From Apus apus (Eukaryota > Chordata > Aves > Apodiformes > Apodidae), in assembly GCF_020740795.1 (NCBI RefSeq), contig NC_067312.1:38478905-38542904 (forward strand): 64,000 nt of DNA. The letters run 5' to 3'. The notes under the pieces are model-generated. The model saw nothing but the letters and a program-made list of their open reading frames with translations. It did not search any database and was not told the DNA's origin. A program made the translations under genes and the position numbers. Each line of letters begins with the position of its first letter. The first letter of the stretch is position 1. This document shows positions 23,395-33,415 of this stretch, one piece after another.

Positions 23395-23587
23395 ATTTAG
23401 ATCTATGGTCTCCAAATTTTTTTTAGTTCATCCCTATTAGTAAAATGTTTCTAAGCACACCCACACACAAAGTATACATGTATTTATTTATAAGTCATTA
23501 ACTTGTGTTACTAAATTTCTAGTATTTTCTTCCTGCACCCCAATGGACCATCTCATGCATCCCACTTTGGAGACCACTGAGCTAGAT
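23395..23587. mobile_element. hAT-type MITE, 177 bp, with TIRs and 8-bp target duplication
   Basis: The left end ctatggtctccaaa (23403-23416) is a near-perfect inverted copy of the right end tttggagaccactg (23566-23579), 12 of 14 positions matching. The flanking octamers are atttagat (23395-23402) and agctagat (23580-23587), which match at 6 of 8 and have the CTAG-like core favoured by hAT transposases. The interior is AT-rich with no coding capacity. The ends resemble the CAGTGGTCTCCAAA type known from Charlie/MER-class hAT elements. The match to a specific family is not established. Confidence 0.7.
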
Positions 23588-24899
23588 GACCCAAGTAATT
23601 TCAACAACTGCAGTGCTTTGGCTTACACAAAGCCCTGGGCTTCTTCCTTGCAGCACTGCAGAAAACAGTTTGATGCAGAAAACTGTAGTCCTTATGGTCA
23701 GATATAGTTAGCCACTGATAAGTACAGGCTGTCAAACTAAGGATTAGGTTCTGCATATCCATTCTGATTTTAAAACAAGGCAGCAATTGGAGAAACTAAA
23801 TTAGTAGCCCCGTGAGCCACCGAGTAATCCATTGATATAAAACTATCTAAAGCACCATCAGAAAACAAAGCACAAAAGTATTAATGTATCAAAGTATTCA
23901 AGAGAGATTTTAAGGGGTTAAAATGAGACACATGACAGCATGATGCAAGGACATACACAAAGAGCAGGCATACTATGCTCTATAGTTCATACTATGCAGA
24001 ATGAACCGATACATCTTCGGAAGCCCATTAAGTTCCAAAGGTTAAAATTAGTCTGGATAAGACTGAGGTGCCTTTAGCACAATGAGGAAAGGAAACTGAG
24101 AAGCAGTGGCTAGGATCAACACATACAGCATAGCCCAGGCACTTTTCCACAACGTTCACAGAGGATCACAATTCAGCATGCCTTAAATTGAGGCCTGCTC
24201 TGCACTGTTCAGGTAATTTAGATTATTTTTATCTGCTTAAGAATGCCGACATTTCAGTCACATAAAGGTCTTGCTATACCTCAGTATATATTTTATTCAG
24301 TATAACTCGATTTCTGTGACATTTTCCAAATTCAACTAACTGGGACTTCCAATGAATACAAAATACAGAAGATTACACAATGAATACAGAAGATTATCCT
24401 GCCAAGCGCATTACCATTTTTCTACAGCTCAGACTTGCATCTTACAAAAAGCAAATAGAACCAAATCTGTTCAATTTGACAATTAAAGCCCAGAACTACT
24501 TAGGGCTTGACTGTCTAGGAGATAATGGCTTTTGCCATGTGGTATTTCCACTGGTCAAAGTTTAACGAAGACAGTAAGCTTAGCTGTTCAAAGAGAGTGC
24601 ATGCAATAAAGTATTTTCCATGCACGCACCTTGTGGTGAGAAAGCTTACACAACTGGAGTGCTATGATGGATGGAGTTAAGACCTTCAGGAGAGACAGGC
24701 AGGGAAGAGGAGAAAGGGACCTGCCTTCCACATGAAGAACAGCTCAGATGCATGGGGTCAGGCTTGGGTAAGAGCTTGTGGGTCAGGGCTGGAGAAGAAG
24801 TTGCTAAGCATGACGCTCTGGTGGGATGTCCTACAGACCCCTGACCAGGGGTAAGGAAGTACACTGAGCTTTCTCTCCTGAAGAAGTCTCTGTGTCACA
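23588..24899. other. Intergenic, no gene recognised
   Basis: AT-rich. From about 24640 the composition becomes more CR1-like, so the ancient CR1 that follows may begin here, but I see no alignable motif before about 24900. Confidence 0.4.
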
Positions 24900-26562
24900 G
24901 ACCCCCATCTTCATTGGGAACTTTAATGTGTCTGGACACCAGCCATCCAGGAGATTGCTGAAGGGTGTCAAGGTTAACTTTGTGTTACACAGTATTGAAT
25001 GCACCAAGTTGGATGGATGGACAGTGGGTGTTGTTGTAGTGACCATGAAATAATGGAGTCATGTTACTGAGGAGGGTGAGGCAGGAAGGTGAGTAGCAGA
25101 GGACAGATCCTGAGCTTCAGGAGAGCAGACTTGGGGTTGTTCAGGGAACCAGAAGGTAGAATACTATGGGAGTAAGCTCTGAAGGAAAAAGAATACCAGT
25201 AAAGTTGATTCTTCTCTGAGGAGAGCACCCTCAAGCACAAAAACAGTCCACCTCTGCACTCAGGAAACCAAGCAGACATATCAGGAGGACAACCTGGCAA
25301 AACAGGAAACCCATGTCAGAGCTCCAACACAAAACAGGCATCATACAGAGAATGGAAGCAGAGGCAGCCTACAAAGGGAGAAACAAGAAACACTGCCTGG
25401 ATGTCTAAGAACTGTATCGGGGAAGCCAAAGCCCAGCTGGAGTTGAGACTTACCAGAAACATTAAAGGAAACAAGAATTTTTATGTGGTCCCCCACAGCC
25501 TCTTCCTGGAGAAACTGACTCATTTCAGCCTTGACAAGTGGTCTGTGGATGGGGAGCTGGCAGATGGACTGTACCCAGAGGGTGACAGTAAATAGTTCCT
25601 CCTCAAATTGGCAGCTGGTCACCAGTGTGGTCCCCCAGGGATTGATATTTGGATCATAAGTGACCTAGATGTTGGGATCAAGAGCACCCTGGTGAAGTTT
25701 GCTGATAACACCAACATGAGTGGAGAGCTTGACACTACAGAAGGGAGAGCCACCCTCCAGGATGACCTAGACAGGCTGGAGGACGTGGGCTAGGAGGAAG
25801 TTTATGAAGTTCAATGGGGATAAGTGCAAACTCCACCTGGTAGCACATAACCCCTGACTGCAGTTCAGATTGGGATCCTCCTGTCTGGAGAGCAGCCCTG
25901 TGGAAAGGGACCTGGGGGTCTTGGTGGATAACAGGCCCAACATGAGTGAGCAGTGTGCTGCAGCGGCAAAGAAAGCCAACAGGATGCTGGGCTGCATCAA
26001 CAAGGGCATCACCAGCAGAGATCAAGAAGTCATCATCTCGCTTTACTCAGCACTTGTCAGACCACACCTGGAGTACTGCATTCAGTTCTGGTCCCTGCTC
26101 TACAAAAAGGATGCAGACAGGCTGGAGAGGGTCCAGAGAAGGGCCACAAGGATGATCAGAGGACTGGAGGACCTGCCATATGAGGACAGGCTGAGAAAAC
26201 TGGGTTTGTTCAGCCTTAAGAAGGCTTAGAGGAGACCTTATTACCATGTTCCAGTACTTGAAGGGTGGCTATCAAGAATATGGAGACTCCCTGTTTAAAA
26301 GGAGTCACATGGAAAGACACAGAGTAATGGGTACAAGTTGCTCCTGGGGAGATTCCAATTGGGTACAAGAGGTAAATTTTTCACCACAAGGACAATCAAA
26401 CATTGGAATAATCTCCCAAGGCAAGTGGTAAATTCCCCCAAATTGGACATTTTAAGTCTCAGCATGACAGAGTGGTGAGCCATCTCATATAAACTACAGT
26501 AGTGCCCAGAAAGGTTGGACCAGATGTCCCTTCCAACCCAGCATTCTGATTCTCTGATTCTA
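24900..26562 (+). mobile_element. Ancient CR1-type LINE with endonuclease and RT remnants
   Basis: The 3' end is clear: 'cagatgtcccttccaaccca' then 'gcattctgattctctgattc' ends at about 26562. Upstream, forward frames carry the RT thumb (25870-26229: [36 protein letters not shown] and [20 protein letters not shown]) and a degraded palm (25608-25793: KFADNTNMSGELDTTEGRAT). Around 25630 the text 'gtggtcccccagggattgat' matches the VPQG block. Near 24912 'attgggaactttaatgtg' reads IGNFNV, like the endonuclease GDFN motif. Many stops and frame changes show that it is old and inactive. The 5' limit is uncertain. Confidence 0.8.
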
Positions 26563-27599
26563 AGAAAATAGTCCACTATTACATCAGAAGTAAAAGACTG
26601 AAAAGAGAAAACATGGAACCACTGCTGAATGGAGTGGATGACTTAGTCACAATCCCCTCTCAAAAAATTACTCTGCTCTTTGAACTTGGAAAAAACAAGA
26701 GAAGTTAATGGCTTTCATTTGAAACTGTTCTGCCTTCATCCTCTGCACTGCCATTGTAAGAGAGGCACTCAGAAATTTACACTCCAGGGCTACTAGTAGA
26801 GCAACTTGTATTTTTACAATGAAATTTACTGTCACCTTCAATTTTGTTTCTTGTCATAAAATCTCTCCAAAGGGAAAATAAAATATATCACAACTTCTTT
26901 TTCCAGTTTTCCCCTAAAAATGATAGTCATGCAACTCTCAGTGGAAGTCTTGAAAGTAGTGACCTCAGAAGACTTTTCTTTTACATCATAAATCAGGGAG
27001 CTGTGTTTAAATGTTTTATTGTAATAGTTGAAACTATTTTGCCCTACCAAGCCCCAAAGTTGAAGGTAACAGTTTTATTATTCCAAACACTGGTTACAGA
27101 GCAGCTGCTGTTCCGTAGCAGAACAGCAGCCTTCTGCACCAAGCAGAGTGCTCTGTGCTTCTGCAGAGTGTGCTGTATTGCAGCACTGTGCAATTCCATT
27201 TCCTCAAAGCTTTTGGGACTCAGGAAACACCTCTCTGACAAAGGAGGAAAAATATGAGTTCTACAAAACACATCAGGCAAAGAAGTTTTCTGTGGTTTAT
27301 TTTCCATAGAGCCATGCATTCCAATTCCTGCTGTTTTCTTCAGACTAAGTGGTTTATAGGCCCATAAGTATATGCCTCAGTATATTGTTGCCTTAGAATA
27401 TGACTAGAATGTGACAGAAACTGCATTTAAGAAAAGTTGAATTACCCAGAAAACTTACTTAAAGGGCATTTGAATTTTACAGCTGAAGATACTCTGTCCT
27501 TAAAGAAAACATACTGTGCTAGTATGATTCCACGAATTTTCCACTTTCCAGGAGCACAGCCTTAAAAAAAAAAATTACTGCCCTTCCTGTACTGTGACA
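26563..27599. other. Intergenic, no gene recognised
   Basis: AT-rich. Opposed open frames at 26844-27257 (plus, 137 codons) and 27044-27319 (minus) overlap and show no domain or splice context. Confidence 0.4.
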
Positions 27600-28099
27600 A
27601 TCACAGAATCACAGAATGTCAGGTGTTGGAAGGAACCTCAAAAAATCACCCAGTCCAACCCCCCTGCCAGAGCAAGCTCACCTAGAGCTGGTCACACAGG
27701 AACACATGGGTTTTGAATGCCTCCAGAGGGGACTCCATAACCTTTCTGGGCAGCCTGTTCCAGTGCCCTGTCACCTTCTCAGTGAGAAAGTTTTTCCATA
27801 TGTTTACACGGAACCTCCTATGCTCCAGCTTGCACCTGCTGTCCCTGATGTCCTTGTCCTATCATTGGACACCACTGAAAACAGCCTGGCTCCATCCTCC
27901 TGACACTCGCCCTTCATGTATTTGTAAACATTGATGAGGTCACCCCTCAGTCTCCTCTTCTCCAAGCTAAGGAGACCCAGCTCCCTCAACCTTTCCTCAT
28001 CAGGGAGATGTTCTACTCCCTTAATCACCTTTGTGGCTCTGTGCTGGACTCTTTCAAGCAGTTCCCTGTCCTTCTTGAACTGAGGGGCCCAGAACTGGC
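27600..28099 (-). mobile_element. CR1 LINE fragment (RT C-terminus plus 3' UTR)
   Basis: Complement of a CR1 3' end: 'atcacagaatcacagaatgt' (27600), 'gtccaacccccctgccagag', 'ggggactccataacctttct', 'gaggtcacccctcagtctcc' and 'gaggggcccagaactgg' (to about 28099). The minus-strand frame includes [20 protein letters not shown] and [20 protein letters not shown]. It is the CR1 copy nearest the ZFAND5 CpG island, about 560 bases away. Confidence 0.9.
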
Positions 28100-28659
28100 T
28101 GTTGGTGTGGAAAATAAGACTATCCCCATGGACCAGCTTGAGGAAAATGAAATGGCTCTGGACAGGAGAGGGGTCAAGCTGCATATTAGCAGTGGTGTCC
28201 TGAAGTCTAGGCTATGTGGAGAGAGATGCTTAGGGCTTCAGTCCTACATGTCCTCTCTGAACCTGACTGCTGCGCTGGACAATGCTGGCACCTGCGAGAA
28301 GGGTGGCAAAGGCCGAGGCAGGCCAGGGCACGAGCGGTAACGTGCCTGTCGGATACAGGCCGCAGCTCACCTCAGCAGCCTAAAGCACACGTGTTTCACA
28401 CGACGCCCTTGTATCCCACGCGTTATCTCGCCCTGAGAAAAGTACATTTCACAAGCGCGAAAAAGCAAAAATGTTGGATCAGAACAGCTCGGAAGAAGCA
28501 GGACTGACTTCTCTGCACCGTCATCTAGCAGAAAGAAACCTTCACCCAGCAGGCTGCCAGCCCGGCCTCCCAGGCTCCTCTGCCACCACGGGCTGCTCGG
28601 GGGGGCTGACAGCCCCTCACAACCTGCCCGCTCTCTATTTGCTACGTAAGACGTCGATT
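28100..28659. other. Transition into the CpG island, no gene recognised
   Basis: Unique-looking sequence rising in GC toward the island. It contains short open frames but no convincing exon. Confidence 0.4.
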
Positions 28660-29112
28660 CACTTTGCGCGTGGGAAGGTGTCAGCAGACAAGGGCGACAG
28701 GACCCATCCCGGCCGCTCGCCAGAAGCACCTTCAGCGCCCGAGGTAGGCGTCCGCATCCACCCGGAGGCCGACCCGAGAGCGGCGGCTCCGCCCGCGCAG
28801 CGCCGCCGGGCCCAGGCCCCGCCGCCCGGGCCGCCTCCCGGCGCCACGGCCACGCCCCGGGCCGGGCGGGGCGGCCGCTCTGCACACGGCCCTGCCCGCT
28901 GGCAGGCGCTGCTCTGTGACGCAGCGGGCCGGCGCGCGGCCCGTGCCCGCGGGCGGCCCGGCGGGCAGGCGGAGCCAGCGTGCTGGCGGGCCGAGCGTGC
29001 GGGCCGCGCCCCCCGCGCTCCTCGCCGCCCCTAGGCTGCACCGCGCATGCCCCGGAGGCCGGCGGGGGCTGAGAGGAAGGGGGGGCGGAGCCGGAGCCGG
29101 TGGGCGGGCACG

Positions 29113-29190
29113 GCTTCCTCCACCGCCTCCTCTTCCTCCTCCTCCGCCTCGTCTTCCTCCTCCTCCTCGTCTTCCCCGCCTCCCTCCCGC
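29113..29190. repeat. Polypyrimidine (CCT/CTT)n-rich tract in the CpG island
   Basis: A run of 'ggcttcctccaccgcctcct', 'cttcctcctcctccgcctcg' and 'tcttcctcctcctcctcgtc' gives long strand asymmetry just upstream of the probable transcription start. Such tracts are often nucleosome-poor and able to form triplexes. Confidence 0.8.
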
Positions 29191-29199
29191 CTGCGCCTT

Positions 29200-29420
29200 C
29201 TCGCCCTCCGCCCCCAGCGCACGGCGCGTCTCGCCTCACGCCGCCGCCGCCGCCGCCGCCAGTGCCGCCGCCGCTGCAGGAACAAAGGAGAGAAGTGGCG
29301 GTGCCGCCAGCTCCGCGCCCCGCGCTCTCCCGCCCTCCGCTCTCCTGGCAGCCACCCGGAGCCGCCCGCCCCTCCTTTTCTCACACCTGCCGCGGGGTTT
29401 CTGGCCCCCGCCGGGAACAG
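29200..29420 (+). other. ZFAND5: Probable non-coding exon 1 of ZFAND5 (5' UTR)
   Basis: The sequence 'ccgggaacag|gtaggtgagc' at 29411-29430 is a near-ideal splice donor in the heart of the CpG island. The first coding exon begins at an acceptor at 33258 only seven bases before the ATG, so at least one upstream non-coding exon is required. This donor is the best candidate, which would make intron 1 about 3.84 kb. The start coordinate is a guess. Mammalian ZFAND5 is known to have alternative 5' UTR exons. Confidence 0.5.
29239..29274. repeat. (GCC)n trinucleotide run
   Basis: About seven uninterrupted GCC/CGC units (29239-29260), then 'agtgccgccgccgctgcagg'. It lies in or just upstream of the inferred 5' UTR exon, so it may be transcribed as a CGG/GCC repeat. 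Length variation between individuals is plausible. Confidence 0.85.
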
Positions 29421-30789
29421 GTAGGTGAGCAGCGACGGGCTGGGCTGGGCTTCACAGGACCCTCATGGCGGCGGGCTGTCCCCGGGCCTCCCCGCGGGCC
29501 GTCTCGCCGCCCTCCGCCTCTCGCGGCGGCCTCCTCCTGCCCGGCCCGGGCGCAGGGGGAGGCGGCGGCACGGGGTGGTGTGGGACAGCGCCGGCGGCCA
29601 GACAGTGAGGTTTCCGTGGCCGCTGGCTGCAAGGCCGCGGGGGCCGGGAGCGGCGCGGGGCCTGGAGGCGGCCGCGCCGAGCGTGACTCAGGCTTGTTAG
29701 GAGCGGCCTGGCCCCGCTTCCCCGGCCGGTCACCCCTGCACGCTTCTCAGCCCGCCAGCCTCCGGTCATTTGTGTTGCGGTATCTTAGGCGGAGGAGACG
29801 GGGGGCAGGCTGCAGGAGCAATTCAGAGGTACCGCGCTGCGGGCGCTTGGCAGCGGCTCCCCTTTTGTCTGGCTCACCCAGCCGGGGCCTGCGGGTAGCG
29901 CCCCGCGTCGGCCCGCCTTCTCCGTGCCGGCCCCTCCGCCCCTCTTCCCCCGAACAGGGGGGGAAGATGAACAGCAGGGGCCTCGATGAACCCGCTTTGT
30001 TACGCGTCCGTGTTTCTCTTGCGTAACTGTGGGCGCTCTCCGAGGAGAGGACGTTGATGCGAGGAAGTGTTTAAGTCAGTAAGCCCACGGCTGACGCCGT
30101 TCCCGGGTGTCAGGGTTGATTTCGGTGGGCGTTGGGGGCTTTATTTCCGTCGTTACCGGAGCCCGGCGGGAGCTCCCGGTGGGAGCCGGGCTGTGCCGGG
30201 ATGGCCCCGTCATCGCCTCGGGGGCGAGGGGCGGGCTCGGAGCTCGGCCCCTGTCGGGATTTACGCTCCGCTCTGAGTTTCGCTGCTAATGGCGAGGACT
30301 AGCGGCGTGAACTGCTGCTGGAGAGAACGTGTTGATTGGAAAGGCCCCTTCTTTTTGTCCCAGGGCTAAAGCACCTGGTACGACTGGTCGCAGAACGAGG
30401 CCTTTTTATTTTGTACTACCGCTCTCCCAAGGAGAATAGTTGGGTTTAACCGCCCACCCCCAAGGTCGCGGGGGGCATTTGTGACCCGGCGGCCGGCCGC
30501 TGGCTGCCGCCCCGGTTCGCGCTCAGCCGCCCTCCGTGCGCGCTGGCGGGGAAGATGGCTGTTGGGGGCGACGGGCGCTGCGTGTCCTGGATTGAAATTT
30601 CAGCGTCCGCACTCCCCTTTCGCCCCCTGGTAGGGAAGGCTAATCGGATTTCGTAGGCTTTCTCCTCCTCCCGCCGCGGCTCGCAGCCGGCTGCCCACGG
30701 GAGGCGGCCGCAGGGGGCGGCCGGAGCGGCGGAGCGCCGGGGCCCGGCCGGTGGCGGGCGGCTGACAGGCGGAAGCCGGGCCCTGGCCC

Positions 30790-30912
30790 ACGTGACCCGG
30801 CGGGGGCGGCTCAGCTGGCCGCCGGAACGGCGAGCGGAGAGGGGCAGGACGGGCCGTGGTGCGGTAGCAGAGCCAGCCGGGCGAGTGCGTGGCGGCCGGG
30901 TTCCTGCTGGCG
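30790..30912 (+). other. Possible alternative 5' UTR exon (first exon 1b)
   Basis: A donor-like 'ctggcg|gtaggc' at 30912/30913 closes a CpG-rich stretch that contains an E-box (30789-30796). Since ZFAND5 homologues use more than one first exon, this could be a second one. No splice or cap evidence is available, so it stays a weak inference. Confidence 0.25.
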
Positions 30913-30930
30913 GTAGGCGCTTTTAGAAGA

Positions 30931-33257
30931 AGCAGGGGTGACAAGCCGGGCACCTTGCAAGGGTTGGAAAAGCAGGGCTTCCTCAGCCTTGGGTAACGAG
31001 GATTTGACCTTTCAGTTACGGGTGTGCATTTCAAGTCGTGAAAGAAAGTGCTGACAGAGGAGCTGCGGAGACTCCTGTTTGTCATAGGTTGATACGCGCC
31101 TTAACCCCCACAGCTGGATTTAGTGAGTGGTGAAACATATTCACAGCATATTCATTTGGAAGTGGAGCCAGGACGCTGAGGTGTGTGGTAACGGTGTGTT
31201 TGAGAGCACTTTAAGCTTACCTGCCTAATACAAGGGCAGAAGTACAATCTTTGTTTATATTATAGACATAGGCATACAATATAGATGACCAAGTTTTTTT
31301 AGATTTCTCTAGCTTGGTCATGGTTTGTTCTGACTCTTGACTGGTATGTATGGCTGTAAAACTACCAGATTAAGTGTGAAGCTGTTTTGTAGTCTTGAAA
31401 CTATCTATTCTGTGAAAGTATTACAGAGACACAAATAATGCAACTATTTGTACCTGGAAAACGAGGCTTCCTGACCACCAGCAGGCAAGCAGATGAATTT
31501 TGCTTGTTTACTTTTTCCTGCCCTTGTTTTACATTGATTCTAGAAAATGAGTTTAATTAGACAAAGGCAGCTGTCAGTTGCAGTTTCATACTAGTTGAAT
31601 GTAAGTTTACTACTTGCAGTATGGGTTTTCTTAGTTAAAAGAAGTATATTTTTCTGTACACTGTAACGAACTTCCTCTCTGCATATTTAACTTCTCACAA
31701 GCATCAGCAGTCATATATCTCTTATAATCATATAACCACAGAATATGCTGAGTTGGAAGGTCCCCATCAGGATCATCGAGTCCACCTCCTGTCCCTGTGT
31801 AGAGCCCCCCAGGAATCTCACCAGGTGCCTGAGAGCATCATCCAAATGCTTCCTGAACTCAGGCAGGCTTGGTGCTGTGACCACTTCCCTGGGGAGCTTG
31901 TTCCAGTGCTCAACCACCCTCTGGGTGAAAAGCCTTTTCCTGATAACCAACCTAAACCTCCCCTGATTCAGCTCCCTGCCGTTTCACCCAGTCCTGTCAC
32001 TGGTCACAGGAGTGAAGAGATCAGGACCTGCCCCAGCTCTTCCCCTTCTGAGGAAGCTGTAGACTGCAATGAGGTCACCCCTCAGCCTCCTCCATTAAGA
32101 GACTTACTGTGACTGATTCTTATTGTGACTGTTCCTGAATAGGAAGACAGAAATCTAGAGACTACACTAAAATGTCTCCAGCTGCCAGATACAATATTTC
32201 TAGTATATTTAAATTATGGGAGGAAGAGTGCAGTATTCTTAAGTGTCCTCAATTTTTAGCAGATTGCTTGATTACTGTGTTCCAGTTTTATTGCCCTTGG
32301 GAATCAAGGATTTGGTTGCTGTTCAGTTTTTCTACTAACCTTGCCTGGCAGAGGTTAACCAGCAATGAAGGTGAAGTATTTTGGTTCCCAGCTTCTGCAG
32401 TTCATGGCAGAGAGTTAGCATTGTCTGCCATTGGGAGGCCCAGAGTCTTGGTATAACTATATTAAAGAACTTGACTGGCATTTTTTGCCTGTTTTTTTAA
32501 ATGTGTAGGCTGTGTAGCTGAACATACTCAACAGTTTGAAGTTGTTTTTTTTTTTCTTTTGGAAGAATAAAACCTGCTCTAAGCTTACGGTTTGAAGGGC
32601 CCATTGTACACGTGTTGTTGCCAGTTAGTACTCCGTATCAGGTTTCATACACAATTTAAGCAGTGTTCAGGACCTTGTTTTGGAAATTCCTTCTAAAGGT
32701 ACGAATACAGACTTTAAATGGCTACTGCCAATATTTCAAGGATTTTTATTCTGTTTGACAAGTGTATTGTGAGAGTAGGAACTGCTAAAACCGGAATTAA
32801 CAAAGAAATCATGCAAGATCCAACATTTTCAGTACTGTCAGATCTACTGGAGTTGGGGAAAAAAAGAAGCTATGTTACTTCCAAGAACTGTTTGGTAGAC
32901 GTGAACTTTGTCTTGCTTATTCTGCATATCCCTGTTAGTGCACAGTTTGGTAATAAAGGGCTTTTTTCACTGTCTAATTGGACTTGGTCATAACCTGTAC
33001 ATGTAGCTCAGTGCCCAACAAGTACATTATTACTCAGTATTAGTATGATGACACTTGTCTCTTAAGGGTTCGTAATGATGTTACTTAGCAGTAAAATTGC
33101 AGTATTGAATGATATGTTAACATCCATATAACCGTCTTTAAGAATGCTGATACCACTTTTGGAGGGCAGAGTGAGCTGACATACTATAATTCTGTGGCAC
33201 TATAATTGATTTTGGTGACATGCCAGCATCTAATGCAGTTCTTGGTTTTATTTACAG
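30931..33257 (+). other. ZFAND5: Distal part of ZFAND5 intron 1 (inferred)
   Basis: Sequence between the CpG island and the first coding exon, ending at the acceptor 'ggttttatttacag'. It holds one antisense CR1 fragment (31733-32093) and no other recognisable feature. Confidence 0.55.
31733..32093 (-). mobile_element. CR1 fragment of a distinct subfamily, in ZFAND5 intron 1
   Basis: In complementary orientation: 'ccacagaatatgctgagttg', 'gaaggtccccatcaggatca', 'tcgagtccacctcctgtccc', then 'ggggagcttgttccagtgct' and 'ctctgggtgaaaagcctttt', ending at 'gaggtcacccctcagcctcc'. The 'tcaggatcatcgagtcca' variant differs from the other copies here, so it belongs to another CR1 subfamily. It is antisense to the gene. 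Confidence 0.88.
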
Positions 33258-33415
33258 CATCGAAATGACTCAGGAGACAAACCAGACCCCAGGACCCATG
33301 TTGTGTAGTACAGGATGTGGATTTTATGGAAATCCTAGGACAAATGGGATGTGTTCTGTTTGCTACAAAGAGCATCTTCAGCGTCAGCAGAATAGTGGCA
33401 GAATCAGCCCAATGG
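33258..33415 (+). CDS. ZFAND5: ZFAND5 coding exon 1 (A20 zinc finger)
   Basis: The acceptor 'tatttacag' is followed by seven untranslated bases and ATG at 33265. The exon encodes residues 1-50 plus the first base of codon 51, which covers the whole A20 finger (C14-x3-C18-x11-C30-x2-C33). The donor is 'aatgg|gtaag'. The in-frame ATG at 33220 lies in the intron and is not used. Confidence 0.95.

Larger units (their letters stand above)
28660..30930 (+). promoter_or_regulatory. ZFAND5: CpG island with the ZFAND5 promoter
   Basis: About 2.3 kb of very GC-rich, CpG-dense sequence in an otherwise AT-rich window, lying just 5' of the coding exons. There is no TATA box near the inferred start, which is usual for a broadly expressed housekeeping-type promoter. 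Visible sites include a CRE-like TGACGCAG (28917-28924), an E-box CACGTGAC (30789-30796, USF/MITF type), a YY1-like AAGATGGC (30552-30559) and numerous GC boxes. A polypyrimidine run (29113-29188) and a GCC run lie close to the inferred start. The exact transcription start cannot be read from sequence. Confidence 0.85.

Noticed and set aside
1..28000. Search for TMC1 exons on the minus strand
   Set aside because: None recognised. Synteny alone does not support a feature here.
28367..29239. 290-codon minus-strand frame and overlapping 187-codon plus-strand frame in the CpG island
   Set aside because: GC-rich DNA lacks stop codons. Overlapping frames on both strands have Arg/Pro/Ala-rich low-complexity products and no domains.
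29100..30026. 308-codon plus-strand frame across the promoter
   Set aside because: It crosses the probable exon 1 donor and consists of Pro/Arg/Leu-rich low-complexity sequence, so it is a compositional artefact.
33220..33264. Upstream in-frame ATG of the first ZFAND5 coding exon
   Set aside because: It lies 5' of the splice acceptor (intron), and the family N-terminus starts at the ATG at 33265.
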